Positions 26,140 to 35,119 of a stretch of 40,885 bases of DNA are shown in pieces; within the stretch, counting starts at the first letter, position 1; every line of letters begins with the position of its first letter. The position numbers and the translations under genes were made by a program. Source of the DNA: Comamonadaceae bacterium (GTDB lineage Bacteria; Pseudomonadota; Gammaproteobacteria; Burkholderiales; Burkholderiaceae_C); the NCBI GenBank assembly GCA_947450895.1, contig CANFWT010000019.1:1-40885 (forward strand). Reading direction: 5' to 3'. The notes under the pieces are model-generated. The model saw nothing but the letters and a program-made list of their open reading frames with translations. It had not been told where the DNA came from and did not search any database.

Positions 26140-27765
26140 CTGGGTGACCTCGCGCGCCCGTGTGTCGACGATGGCCGCTTCCAGGTGGTCTGGCCCCATA
26201 GGACCCCACTGGCCCGCGCGCACCAGGTCTTGCGCAGCGCGCAAGCGAGACAAGGCTGCGCTCCAGTCTTGCTCCAGTCCATCGGCCTGGGCCTGGGCAC
26301 GCACTGCCGCCACGTTGCGCCCTTGCGCCTCGTAAGCACGCCCCAGCACACGCCAGGCCTGGGTGTCGCGGGGATAGCCCGCCACCCAGTCACGCAAATC
26401 CTCAACGGCCTGCGACAGCCCGCCGGGTTCACCGCTCTGGATGCGCGCCTGCGACAGCAGCAGCAGCGCAGGCCGCCATCTGTGCAGCGCGGGTGCCGCG
26501 GCGGGGCCCGACAACAGGGCCGCCGCCCGGGAACCCTCCTCTTGCGCCAGCGCCAACTCGGCTTCGAGCAAGCGGGCCAGGCGCCTGTCGGCCCCTGATC
26601 GCGCCAGCTGCTGCTGCAACTGCCCGCACAGGGCCTGCGCGTTGGCATAGTCTCGCAGCTTCAGAGCGGCCAGCGAAGCGCCGTACAAAGCTGCCGCCTG
26701 CGGGCCCGGCGCTTTGGCGGCCAGGGCGGCAGGCTGCACCTCGTCTTGCCACAGACGCAAGGCGTCCACCCCGCCGTTGGACAGCACCCGCGCGCGGGCT
26801 GCTACCAGCAAGGGGTCAAAGTCGGTTGGGGCCTGCACCGCTGTTGCCTTGCTTGCTGCGGACGCCCCAGGCACCGACGCCAGTGCCCCTGTGCGGTTTT
26901 GCATGTCCGAGATGCGCTCAGTGGTCAGCGGGTGGGTGCGCAGGTAAGGAAAGCTGCCGCTATCGTTCAGCCGGTTGGCCTGTTGCAGCTTCTCGAACAT
27001 GCCGACAAATCCCTGCGGCGAAAAACCGGCCTGCGTCATGACGCCAAAGCCCACCCTGTCGGCCTCGCGCTCCATGTCGCGTGAAAAGTTGAGTTGGCTT
27101 TGCGCCGCTGCTGCCTGACCGCCGGTGATCAGCGCGCTGGCGGCCTGGCCGTTGCTCTTGCTCGCGGCCAAGATGCCCAAAATCATGGCGCCCATCATCC
27201 ACGGCGCCTGGGTACTTTGCTGCGCCATGTTGCGGGCAATGTGGCGCTGGGTGACGTGGCTGAGTTCATGGCCCAACACCGAGGCCAGCTCGTCGCGGGT
27301 GCTGACAATGCCAACCAGTCCCAGGTGCACACCAAAGTAGCCCCCGGGCAGCGCAAAGGCATTGACCGAGCGGTCACGCCCGAGCAGCAACTCCCAGGCA
27401 AAGGTATCGACCAGCTCGGGCGACATCTCGCCGCGCACCTTGGCCGCCGCCAGCAAGGGCTGCCAAATGCTTTGCAAATAGTCCATGGTGACCGGGTCGT
27501 CGACATAGTCGGGGTCGCGGTACAGGCTGCGGGCAATGCTGTCACCCAAGCGCCGCTCGGCAGCCGGCGACATTTCGGTGCCGTCGCCCAGGTGGGGCAG
27601 CGCGATGGACGGGAGCGCAGTGCCGGTGGGGCTGTCCTGCGCCCGCAGCGCAGCCTGCGGCCACGCCAGCGCCAAGGCCAGCGCACATGGCAGCAGCCAC
27701 ACCGGCCGGCGCGCCAAGCGCCTTTCGGCGCGGCGCGGGGCCAGCGGAGGGTCCATGGTTTTCAT
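26110..27765 (-). CDS. bepA: M48 metalloprotease with TPR-like repeats (BepA/YfgC-like)
   Basis: 551 residues. An N-terminal hydrophobic export signal (WLLPCALALALAWPQAALRA, cleavage near residue 42) sends it to the periplasm. The zinc site HELSH is at 166-170 in VLGHELSHVTQRH, with the third ligand Glu in DMEREADRVGFG. The C-terminal half is Ala/Leu-rich helical repeats of TPR type. E. coli BepA quality-controls the LptD and BAM outer-membrane assembly. ATG 27765 is chosen; 27756 is possible. The gene diverges from DUF4337 and overlaps the YvlD-like gene at its 3' end by 30 bases. Confidence 0.9.
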   Translation of the reverse strand: MKTMDPPLAPRRAERRLARRPVWLLPCALALALAWPQAALRAQDSPTGTALPSIALPHLGDGTEMSPAAERRLGDSIARSLYRDPDYVDDPVTMDYLQSIWQPLLAAAKVRGEMSPELVDTFAWELLLGRDRSVNAFALPGGYFGVHLGLVGIVSTRDELASVLGHELSHVTQRHIARNMAQQSTQAPWMMGAMILGILAASKSNGQAASALITGGQAAAAQSQLNFSRDMEREADRVGFGVMTQAGFSPQGFVGMFEKLQQANRLNDSGSFPYLRTHPLTTERISDMQNRTGALASVPGASAASKATAVQAPTDFDPLLVAARARVLSNGGVDALRLWQDEVQPAALAAKAPGPQAAALYGASLAALKLRDYANAQALCGQLQQQLARSGADRRLARLLEAELALAQEEGSRAAALLSGPAAAPALHRWRPALLLLSQARIQSGEPGGLSQAVEDLRDWVAGYPRDTQAWRVLGRAYEAQGRNVAAVRAQAQADGLEQDWSAALSRLRAAQDLVRAGQWGPMGPDHLEAAIVDTRAREVTQLLREQAVQR

Positions 27766-27975
27766 ACCCGAATCATGCACGGTATCGGTGAAGCACGGGT
27801 AAACCCAATTCCCATCCCCCAGACAGCGCCCAAGCCACCCACCTTGCAAGAAGTTTGCAGGGCACAAAAATGGTCAAAACCATGAAATTATCAGTTTGCA
27901 ATGTTGTAAATCAAACAATGGATGCTTCCCGCATAATTCGGGCGCCTCTTTACCGCACCCTAAAGGAACACTTCC

Positions 27976-28551
27976 ATGTCTGAACACGGTTTCCATGTCC
28001 ACGGCCCCCACGACCATGCGCTCGAGCACGCCCAGCAAGGCCACGACGGGGGCAGCGTCAACAGCATTGCCATGTTCACCGCCATCATCGCAACCGTGGG
28101 CGCGCTGATGTCATACATGGGCGGGGCCACCCAATCCAACGCCGGTTTGTACAAAAACAATGCGGCTATCAAAAAAACCGAAGCGTCCAACCAGTGGAAC
28201 TTTTACCAGGCCAAGAGTACCAAGCAAAACTTGAGCGAAATCGCGGCAGAACTTGCGCCCGCTGGCAAAAAAGACGGCTACCTGGCCGACGTTGCGCGCT
28301 ACAAAACCGAAAAAGTGGAAATCAAGGCAGGCGCCGAGAAACTCGAAGAAGAATCCAAATCATGGGACCACCAGTCGGACGAGCAAATGCACTTGCACCA
28401 CCGCTGGGCGCAGGCGACCACTGCGCTCCAAGTGGCCATTGCCATGGCAGCCATTGCCCTCATGGCCCAGCGCAAGTGGCTAGAGCGCGCGATGTACGCC
28501 ATGGCCAGCGTTGGTCTGGTGCTGGGTGCCATGGCCTTGGCGCATCTGTAG
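27976..28551 (+). CDS. DUF4337 family membrane protein
   Basis: 191 residues. The His-rich N-terminus (HGFHVHGPHDHALEHAQQGH) is followed by a membrane segment (AMFTAIIATVGALMSYMGG), a charged, coiled-coil-prone middle (about residues 60-130, with NQWNFYQAKSTKQNLSEIAA typical of DUF4337) and two C-terminal membrane segments. Function unknown. A CATAAT -10-like element lies about 45 bases upstream and AAAGGAA is the likely ribosome-binding site. Confidence 0.88.
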   Translation: MSEHGFHVHGPHDHALEHAQQGHDGGSVNSIAMFTAIIATVGALMSYMGGATQSNAGLYKNNAAIKKTEASNQWNFYQAKSTKQNLSEIAAELAPAGKKDGYLADVARYKTEKVEIKAGAEKLEEESKSWDHQSDEQMHLHHRWAQATTALQVAIAMAAIALMAQRKWLERAMYAMASVGLVLGAMALAHL

Positions 28552-28708
28552 TTCTGCAAGCCGACCGTGCGCGCTGGCGTATGCCCGAAGCCGCAGCACG
28601 CGCTGACATGGCGCACGGCCGACCTGCCGTACTGCCCGCATCGGCACTTAAGATGCCGCCAGCCGCACTGCCAATGGCCGCAAACCACCGACCCTCACCA
28701 CCCTGCCC

Positions 28709-29200
28709 ATGAACCACCTAACCCACTTCGACGCACAAGGCCTGGCCCACATGGTGGACGTGGCCGATAAAGCCCACACCAAGCGCATCGCCATCGCCAC
28801 CGGCCGCATCGAGATGCTGGCCAGCACCCGCGTACTGATTGAAAGCGGCTCTGCCAAAAAGGGCGACGTACTGGGCGTAGCGCGCATTGCCGCCATCATG
28901 GCGGCCAAAAAGACCAGCGAGCTCATCCCCTTGTGCCACCCACTGGCGCTAACCCGCGTGGCCGTGGAGTTTTCCATCGCCCACCATGAGGCCGACGGCT
29001 TTGACGGCGTGCACTGCACCGCCGCCGCCGAAACCATAGGCCCCACCGGCGTAGAAATGGAAGCACTGACCGCGGTGCAAGTCGCTCTGCTAACCATTTA
29101 CGACATGTGCAAAGCCGTGGACCGGGGCATGGCTATGCACGGCATTACCCTGCGTGAAAAGCACGGGGGCAAGAGCGGAAGTTTTGTGAACGCACTGTGA
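28709..29200 (+). CDS. moaC: Cyclic pyranopterin monophosphate synthase
   Basis: 163-residue enzyme of molybdenum-cofactor synthesis that converts 3',8-cyclo-7,8-dihydro-GTP to cPMP. Conserved: [58 protein letters not shown] and CKAVDRGM. Length normal; starts at 28709 after a 157-base gap in which nothing was recognised. No strong Shine-Dalgarno is visible. Stands alone here, without other moa genes. Confidence 0.98.
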   Translation: MNHLTHFDAQGLAHMVDVADKAHTKRIAIATGRIEMLASTRVLIESGSAKKGDVLGVARIAAIMAAKKTSELIPLCHPLALTRVAVEFSIAHHEADGFDGVHCTAAAETIGPTGVEMEALTAVQVALLTIYDMCKAVDRGMAMHGITLREKHGGKSGSFVNAL

Positions 29201-29218
29201 TGTGCAGGCGTGCAGCCG

Positions 29219-29473
29219 TTAAAACAGATTGACCAAGGGCATGTAGTTACGGGCGCAAGTCAAAAACAGCATGCCCTGGCACTTGCGCTTGATGTCTGCG
29301 GCCTTGGCGTCGCTAAAACCATTTTTCGTGGCGAAGGTCACAATATCTGGCACAGCAGCAAACTTTGAAATTTCTACCCGGTTTCGAAGGCTATTGTTGT
29401 AATCAACTTGTCTTTTTATCAATTGGTAGGCCGCATCGGACTTGGCCGTACACGGTGGAATAGTCGCCGGCAT
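29219..29473 (-). pseudogene. Probable C-terminal part of the split lipoprotein gene
   Basis: 84 codons in another frame, overlapping the last 71 bases of the lipoprotein ORF. The sequence (YQLIKRQVDYNNSLRNRVEI onwards) is hydrophilic with two Cys and ends RNYMPLVNLF, like a natural protein end. Codon use and low GC match the upstream ORF, and nothing suggests an independent start signal. It is best read as the original C-terminus, separated by a frameshift near 29403-29473. Confidence 0.5.
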
Positions 29474-30224
29474 CGACGTTTTGGGCTACTAATTCATAAC
29501 CTCCTGTGATTTTTTTGTAATATTTGGTGGTAATGTTGTCTCCATAATATTCTGGCGCGCAGCCTCGCATGGTTTGGGCGACCGTGGAGGTAGTATAAAA
29601 AACCTCCAGATTTTCTATCTTATTGGTATTTGCTTTTTCTGACAGAGCTGATTCAAGTGAATTGAATTTTCCAACACAATCCATAATCAGATAATCTACC
29701 GCAACATCGATATTTGCGTAACCGATCCGGTTGGCACTGCCTTGAACTGCCAACTGGTACGTGTCCGCGGTGACTGCGACAACCGGGTTGCTTTTGTTCA
29801 GGCTTGCGGCGGCGATGCCATTGGCATCCTGGTCTGTGCTTTTGACACTGACCTTGTCACCAAGGTGCAGTCCGTGCGCCCTATGGTGCACGGTGAGCGT
29901 AGTGCTGCCGTTCGTGTTGGTCGCGGTATTGGTTTCAATCGCATTTTTTAGGAAAACACTTTGTTGGTAATACGTTGTGACATCCGCAATCATTTCCTCG
30001 GCACCTCTGCTGAGTTCGGCCATAAATATCGACTGGATACTCTCTGTGCTGCTTCCCTTGACGGCCGCACTGGTGGACTGGTTGCTGTTGGCATCGTATT
30101 TGGCGTTCAGGTTGTCGAGTTGCGCCTGGGTGCTGACCAGGGTCGGACTGACTGCCGCACCGCCGCCGCATGCCGCCATGACAAGAGCGCAAAGCGCCAC
30201 CAAAAGCACGTTATTGATGTTCAT
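29403..30224 (-). CDS. Low-GC lipoprotein, probably C-terminally frameshifted
   Basis: 273 residues. MNINNVLLVALCALVMAAC is a lipoprotein signal with lipobox VMAAC (Cys19). The middle (about 106-160: STTLTVHHRAHGLHLGDKVS, then ASLNKSNPVVAVTADTYQLA) resembles the repeated HGL..GD.V / TY motifs of phage-tail and adhesin-like beta domains. Cysteines follow at DCVGK and RGCAPEYYG. GC is clearly lower than the surroundings, suggesting transfer. The end VRCGLPIDKKTS is abrupt, and the other frame continues in the same style. 51 bases downstream of the second ligase-like gene, so it belongs to the pilus/glycosylation locus. Role unknown; a surface protein or ligase target is only a guess. Confidence 0.7.
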   Translation of the reverse strand: MNINNVLLVALCALVMAACGGGAAVSPTLVSTQAQLDNLNAKYDANSNQSTSAAVKGSSTESIQSIFMAELSRGAEEMIADVTTYYQQSVFLKNAIETNTATNTNGSTTLTVHHRAHGLHLGDKVSVKSTDQDANGIAAASLNKSNPVVAVTADTYQLAVQGSANRIGYANIDVAVDYLIMDCVGKFNSLESALSEKANTNKIENLEVFYTTSTVAQTMRGCAPEYYGDNITTKYYKKITGGYELVAQNVDAGDYSTVYGQVRCGLPIDKKTS

Positions 30225-30275
30225 TGATCACCCATTTCACTCATCGTGTAACCGTTCAAGTAGCGTCGCTCCGGC

Positions 30276-31829
30276 TCAGTGCGCCGTGCGCCACGCCGCA
30301 TAAGCCTCGGGAAACGCCGCCTCAAACTGGCGCGCGTGCACCGCATATTGCGCGTCACGGCCCAGCAGGTGGGCGCTGTCCAGCATTTTTTGCACCACCA
30401 GTGGCTCGGGCGAAAAATGCAGCAAGGATTCGCCCAAGTCCAGCAAATGCGCGGCCGTTTGGGGCGTGACGGGGGTCACGGCGAACTCGGCAAAATCGAC
30501 TTGGTCGTGGTAGAGCCAAGTCCCATGCAGCTTGGTCCAGGTCTGCTGGCGGTACTGCGGTGCACGCTCGGCAGCCGGCAAATACAACTGGCTCACACGC
30601 CAATAGCTCCAAGCCGCCACAGTGCAAACTGCCGCAATGGCGCAGGCCGCCACCACTGCGGGCCACCGCCAGCGGGCTGCGGCAGGCGCGGATGCGCGCG
30701 CACCGTCCTGGGCGGGATATGCGTGCAGGATCCACAGGCTAAGCAAGACCGCCAGCTGAAACGGTCCGTACCACAGCGGGTACTCGAGCAGGCTGTGCAG
30801 GCCAATGACCGCCAGCACCGCCCAAGCCAATTGGCGCTGGGGGCGGGTCTCGCGCCGCGGCGCCTGGCGCCACAGCCACACGAGCAGCACGCCGAAAAAA
30901 AACACCGCCACCGGCACGCCCAACTCCACCGCCAGGTGCAAAGGCAGGTTGTGCGCGTTGTCCAGCATTTCACAAAAACGCAGGCCTGCCCAGGGGGTAT
31001 CGTAGGCAGCCATGAAATGTGCATAGTTGAGCTCACCCCAACCCCAGCCCCACCACGGTTTTTGCGCGATCAAAAACAGCACATTGCGCCACAAATTGAG
31101 GCGGCTGTTGCACTGGGCGCTGCTTTCATTCAAGCGCTCGAACACCGAGCCGTCGATGCCGGCCAAGCGCGGCAAGGCCAGTGCCGCCGCCGCATAGGCC
31201 AGCAGGGCAACAGGCAGCAGCCAGCGCGCGGCGCGCGGTGCCGCTGCGGGTGCGTAACGCCGCGCGTACGCCCGGTTCCATCCGGCCACCAAGGTCGCCA
31301 ACACCACCAGCTGCAACAAACCGGTGCGTGAACCTGAGGCGGCGCTGGCCGCCCCCAGCAAGGCCGCCAGCACCAGCGCCAAAGCACCGGCCACCGCCTG
31401 CGCGCCGCGCACCCGGACCGCGGCCGGCTGCTGCGCCCACCACCACAGCGCGGCCAGGCCCACGCTGCACAGCGTGGCAAACTGGTTGCGTTGGCGCAAA
31501 TTGCCAAAAGCATGCCCCAGGCCTGGCTGATTCACCCACGGCGCCCAGTCCCGCACCAGGTCAAAAAATTGCAACAGCCCCAGCACCGCGCTGGCGCACG
31601 CCGCCAGCGTCCAGGCCAGCGCGACGGTGCCCAAGCGCTGCGCTGGGGTCTGCGCTACCAGGGCCCACCAAAAAAGCACGCCTGCCGCGCAGGCCCAAGA
31701 AAACAGCCAGGGCATCGCCGTGGGCGTAGGGCCACTGGTAAAGGGATTGAGCCAGGGCAAGGTCAACAGCGCCAGAGTGACCAGCGCGCATACCGATGCA
31801 GCTTGCGTAGGGGAGGAGAGGGGTTTCAC
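30276..31829 (-). CDS. Wzy/PglL-type O-oligosaccharyltransferase-like membrane protein (second copy)
   Basis: 517-residue polytopic membrane protein. Family signs: SGSRTGLLQLVV near the middle, the periplasmic loop with SRLNLWRNVLF, the ligase histidine in DNAHNLPLHLAVELGVPVAV, and HSLLEYPLWYGPF after it. The C-terminal 130 residues are soluble, as in PglL proteins with the Wzy_C_2 domain. Family members transfer undecaprenyl-linked glycans to pilin or other periplasmic proteins, or polymerise/ligate O-antigen. It starts 52 bases after the other copy, in the same order, downstream of the pilin gene. Confidence 0.85.
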   Translation of the reverse strand: MKPLSSPTQAASVCALVTLALLTLPWLNPFTSGPTPTAMPWLFSWACAAGVLFWWALVAQTPAQRLGTVALAWTLAACASAVLGLLQFFDLVRDWAPWVNQPGLGHAFGNLRQRNQFATLCSVGLAALWWWAQQPAAVRVRGAQAVAGALALVLAALLGAASAASGSRTGLLQLVVLATLVAGWNRAYARRYAPAAAPRAARWLLPVALLAYAAAALALPRLAGIDGSVFERLNESSAQCNSRLNLWRNVLFLIAQKPWWGWGWGELNYAHFMAAYDTPWAGLRFCEMLDNAHNLPLHLAVELGVPVAVFFFGVLLVWLWRQAPRRETRPQRQLAWAVLAVIGLHSLLEYPLWYGPFQLAVLLSLWILHAYPAQDGARASAPAAARWRWPAVVAACAIAAVCTVAAWSYWRVSQLYLPAAERAPQYRQQTWTKLHGTWLYHDQVDFAEFAVTPVTPQTAAHLLDLGESLLHFSPEPLVVQKMLDSAHLLGRDAQYAVHARQFEAAFPEAYAAWRTAH

Positions 31830-31881
31830 CGGCGCCCATTATCCGGCAGGCGCCCGCGCGCTTCGGGCCTTCGCGAGCGCG

Positions 31882-33591
31882 TCAGGGCGATGCGTCCGGC
31901 ACCGAGGCGCTGCGGGGCCAAGGGATGGCAGCCATCTCGGGGTGACCTTGGGCCGCCTTGGCCCACGCGGCGCCGGCTGGGACGCAATCGAGCGGCGGAC
32001 TCAGCTTGCAAAACCGTTGGCTCCACAAGACCGCTTGGTCCGGGCGGCCGCTCAAGGCCTCTGCCGCGGCAAGATAAAAAATAGAAAAACCATCAGGAGA
32101 TGTGGCTGTGAGCTGCTCTCGGTGCAGCAATTCGGCCAGGCTCAGAGGGCCCTGGGGCACGCTGCGCACCATGTCCAGTGTGTCTGACAAATGGGTAATT
32201 ACCACTGCGCCAGGTGTCTCCCATTGCGCAATTTGGATGTGCGCGCGCTCCAGCTTCAAGCTGCGGTAGGCCATCTCGATAGGAAAGTAGTCAACAACGA
32301 TAAGCGCCAAGAGAGCTGTAGCAGACAAGTAAAGGGCTGCCACGACCGCGCGCGGCACCCGGAACCAGCGGCCTACATCGCCGCCAATACGCACCTCCAG
32401 CACGCCCAGCATCCAGCCTACCGGCAAGAGAAAAAAGGCGTAATGCAGGGGAAACTCCAGCATTGAATGGTTGAAAACCACCAGCAGCACCAGCACCAAC
32501 ACTGCCTGATCAGGCCGGTGTACTGCCTTGAGGCGCCGGTAGGCCCACGCCAGCGTGGCCACGCTGATCAGCAGGCCCAGGGGGATACCACACCACACCA
32601 GCAGGTCAAGAAACAGGTTGTGCGCCGAAGTAAAGGGTGCTAGGCCGCCTGGGTGCACGTCCAGGGTGCGCAACTGTGCCAGTGCGGTCTGGTTCCAGCC
32701 GTAGCCGGCCCAGGGCGCATATTCCAGCGCCTGCAGGGACAGGGCCCAGATCTGCAGACGCACGTGTGCGCTCGTGCCACTTAGAGCGTCGCGCCCCGAC
32801 TGAGCGGCTGCCAGCACATCGAGACCCGCCACGTAGGCCAACAGCAGCACAAACAAGGCTGTCACCCGCCAGGGTGTACGTGCATCGGGCCAGCGGTGGC
32901 GCCAATGCCACACCGCCAACACCACCAGCGCCAGGCCCAGGTAGGCGGTGCGCGAGCCGCTAAGGGCCACGCCAAACAACAAAAATGCCGCCGCCAGCAA
33001 GCCCACCAGCCAGCCAATTTGCCGCCGCACCCCACCCCAGGCCAGAGCGCCCAGGCCAAGGCACAAAAAGGTAGCCGCCTGGTTGGACTGGCTGATATTG
33101 GCGTAGGGGCGCAAGGCGTCGCCCCCCATAGACCACCACTCCCAGCCGGTGTCAAGCACCAGCCACTGGCGCAACTGCAGCCACACCGAGGCGATGGCAG
33201 CAATGCCCAGGGACAAAAACAATCCTTCGAGCAGCTGCCCTGGGGCCAGCGCCTCCCAGCGCGCTCCACAGGCCACCACCAGGCAAAAACCCAGCAGGTA
33301 GGCAAACGACATCCAGACCGATCCCAGCAATCCGATCTGGCCGCACCACCATTGCAGCCAAGGCACACAGGCCAACAGCGCCAGGACCATGGCCAAGCGG
33401 GGCACTGGCCAAGGCCCGGTAATGCGCAGCACCAAGGGCGCGGCCACCAGCACCGACGCGGCGGCAAACCAGGCGTCATGGTGAAAGGTGGTCCAGGGCT
33501 TAAAGTGCAAGGGCAACAACCAGCCCAAGGCAATAAAGCAGGCCCACAGCCGCACCCAGTGCGGGTGCACCACCACTGATTTTTCAGCCAT
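31882..33591 (-). CDS. Wzy/PglL-type O-oligosaccharyltransferase-like membrane protein (first copy)
   Basis: 569 residues from MAEKSVVVHPHWVRLW, with GGAAGG about 10 bases upstream; an earlier ATG (33609) lies inside the pilin terminator region. It has about ten membrane segments. Ligase motifs: ALSGSRTAYLGLALV, RLQIWALSLQALEYAPWAGY, TSAHNLFLDLLVWCGIPLG (conserved His) and FNHSMLEFPLHYAFFLLPVG. A soluble C-terminal domain follows. Position immediately downstream of a type IV pilin gene suggests pilin O-glycosylation (TfpO/PglL role), an inference from context. Start of the ligase pair after the pilin terminator. Confidence 0.87.
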   Translation of the reverse strand: MAEKSVVVHPHWVRLWACFIALGWLLPLHFKPWTTFHHDAWFAAASVLVAAPLVLRITGPWPVPRLAMVLALLACVPWLQWWCGQIGLLGSVWMSFAYLLGFCLVVACGARWEALAPGQLLEGLFLSLGIAAIASVWLQLRQWLVLDTGWEWWSMGGDALRPYANISQSNQAATFLCLGLGALAWGGVRRQIGWLVGLLAAAFLLFGVALSGSRTAYLGLALVVLAVWHWRHRWPDARTPWRVTALFVLLLAYVAGLDVLAAAQSGRDALSGTSAHVRLQIWALSLQALEYAPWAGYGWNQTALAQLRTLDVHPGGLAPFTSAHNLFLDLLVWCGIPLGLLISVATLAWAYRRLKAVHRPDQAVLVLVLLVVFNHSMLEFPLHYAFFLLPVGWMLGVLEVRIGGDVGRWFRVPRAVVAALYLSATALLALIVVDYFPIEMAYRSLKLERAHIQIAQWETPGAVVITHLSDTLDMVRSVPQGPLSLAELLHREQLTATSPDGFSIFYLAAAEALSGRPDQAVLWSQRFCKLSPPLDCVPAGAAWAKAAQGHPEMAAIPWPRSASVPDASP

Positions 33592-33611
33592 CGCCGCCCC
33601 ACCTTCCATGC

Positions 33612-33639
33612 AAAAAAAGAGCACCCTGAGGTGCTCTTT
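33612..33639 (-). terminator. Intrinsic terminator after the pilin gene
   Basis: Minus-strand stem AAAGAGCACC / GGTGCTCTTT (33639-33630 with 33625-33616; 10 bp, 4-base loop) followed by seven T. It lies 46 bases past the pilin stop and just before the first ligase gene, so pilin message would mostly end here with limited read-through into the ligases. Confidence 0.85.
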
Positions 33640-33684
33640 GGGGGACCCTAGCAAGCTGTGCTGGGGCCATGCTTAACCGCGCAA

Positions 33685-34119
33685 TCAGGTCTTGGGCAAG
33701 TACTTATCAGCCACGCCACTACCAGTAACGGCCCAGCGCATGCCAGAACCACTGCAGGTGCCTGTGTAAATGATGGTACTGCCAGAAGCGATGGCAGAAC
33801 CAATGGCATTCATCGTGATCGTGACGGTGCCCGAAACTGACGATGCACCAGCAACAGCTACTCCGCTCACATTGTTGGAAGTAATCGTTGCTGGCAGGTT
33901 AAAAGAAGTGTTGGTCATGCCGCTTGCCAACGATGCGTCGCTACATGCAATCGCCAAGGCGGTGCGACCTGGATCGGAAATTGCTACCGCGTCGGTGAGC
34001 TTGGCCTTGACCGTGTAGTCCTGGTAAGCCGGAACCGCCACTGCGGCCAAAATACCAACGATCGCGACCACGATCATCAGTTCGATCAGGGTGAAACCCT
34101 GTTGCATTGCTTTGTTCAT
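33685..34119 (-). CDS. pilA: Type IV pilin (major pilin-like)
   Basis: 144-residue prepilin. [20 protein letters not shown]: prepilin-peptidase cleavage after Gly8, mature N-terminal Phe, and Glu5 of the mature form (residue 13). The hydrophobic helix continues [14 protein letters not shown]. The D-region cysteine pair is C59 (AIACSDAS) and C122 ([10 protein letters not shown]). The rest is Ser/Thr-rich, with many possible O-glycosylation sites. Preceded by GTGGGG. Flanking ligase-like genes fit pilin glycosylation. No other pil genes are in the window. Confidence 0.93.
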   Translation of the reverse strand: MNKAMQQGFTLIELMIVVAIVGILAAVAVPAYQDYTVKAKLTDAVAISDPGRTALAIACSDASLASGMTNTSFNLPATITSNNVSGVAVAGASSVSGTVTITMNAIGSAIASGSTIIYTGTCSGSGMRWAVTGSGVADKYLPKT

Positions 34120-34190
34120 AAAAACCCCACTAAAAAAGTTAAAAAGACGCGCGGCTTAGGTGTGCCCTGCGTGCCGTTGGCGGAGCAAAT

Positions 34191-34219
34191 ATTATCAAAC
34201 GAATTACGCAAACAACTAA
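34191..34219 (-). promoter_or_regulatory. Candidate sigma70 promoter of the pilin gene
   Basis: Minus-strand TTAGTT (-35, 34219-34214), 17-base spacer, GATAAT (-10, 34196-34191), in an AT-rich stretch; start near 34184, leaving a leader of about 65 bases. A sigma54 -24/-12 pair, as known for Pseudomonas pilA, was searched for and not found with correct spacing. Confidence 0.4.
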
Positions 34220-34322
34220 CCATTTCAATATTTTTATCTAATTTTTCGGTCTGCAGCGATTTTTTTACTTCGCACCTGCCGTCCGCGTGCCCGCACGCAC
34301 CCGCAGCGCACCGATAGAGTGC

Positions 34323-35000
34323 CTATTTTTGCGCGTGGCGCTTATGGAGCCAGCGCCCCAGACCCAGCACCAGCAGAGCACCCAGTACCGGGCCGGCCTG
34401 GTGCAGCCCGGGCTGGCTTTGCACCAGACCCACCATGGCGGTGTCGCTCACCATGGTTTCGCCAGCCACCCAGCCTATCAGCGCAGCGCCAAGGGTAACA
34501 ATAATGGGAAAGCGCTCCATCAGGCGAATCATCAGCGTGCTGCCAAATACCACCAGCGGGATGCTGATGGCCAGGCCCAGCACCAGCAGCAGCATGCTGC
34601 CCTTGGCTGCAGCAGCCACGGCGATCACATTGTCAAGGCTCATCACCAGATCGGCAATCAAAATAGTGCGCACTGCCGCCAGAAGCGATCCGTGGTGTTT
34701 GGTGGCGTCTTGCCCGTCGTCGCCTTCGCTGAGCAACTGCACGCCGATATACAGCAGCAGTGCACCGCCCACGATTTGCAGGTAGGGCATTTCCAGCAAG
34801 CGCACCGCCACCACCGTCAGTCCAATGCGCAGCAGCACCGCCGCGCCCGAACCAAACAGCACCGCTTTTTGCTGTTGTGCGGGCGGCAGGCTGCGCGCGG
34901 CCAGGGCGATGACCACGGCGTTGTCGCCCGAGAGGATGATGTTGATCCAGACAATCTTCAACAGGCCTAGCCAAAATTCTGGGGTTTGCCAAAAGTCCAT
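34323..35000 (-). CDS. TerC family membrane protein (YjbE-like), second paralogue
   Basis: 225 residues with the same layout as the gene at 25007-25711: first-half signature LSGDNAVVIALAARSLP and second-half MSLDNVIAVAAAAKGSM. About seven membrane segments and a basic C-terminal tail (RWLHKRHAQK). Probably metal-ion (manganese) related by family. It lies between the sucCD terminator and the pilin gene. The start MDFWQTPEFW at 35000 is 21 bases after the sucCD terminator on the same strand. Confidence 0.92.
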   Translation of the reverse strand: MDFWQTPEFWLGLLKIVWINIILSGDNAVVIALAARSLPPAQQQKAVLFGSGAAVLLRIGLTVVAVRLLEMPYLQIVGGALLLYIGVQLLSEGDDGQDATKHHGSLLAAVRTILIADLVMSLDNVIAVAAAAKGSMLLLVLGLAISIPLVVFGSTLMIRLMERFPIIVTLGAALIGWVAGETMVSDTAMVGLVQSQPGLHQAGPVLGALLVLGLGRWLHKRHAQK

Positions 35001-35020
35001 GCGCGCTCCGACGGGGTCTT

Positions 35021-35057
35021 AAAAAAAAAGTGCCCAAACAGGATGTCAGGGCACTTT
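35021..35057 (-). terminator. Intrinsic terminator of sucCD
   Basis: Minus-strand AAAGTGCCC, 13-base loop, GGGCACTTT followed by a run of nine T (35029-35021). 63 bases past the sucD stop. Confidence 0.85.
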
Positions 35058-35119
35058 GGGGAACTTTTGCTACGGGCCTGGCCCGCGGCAAACCTTACCG
35101 ATACACAGGTGTATTGTAT

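Noticed and set aside
34120..34322. Sigma54 promoter for the pilin gene
   Set aside because: GG and GC elements near GGCACGCAGGGCAC have 8 instead of 10 bases between them; the sigma70-like pair is better.
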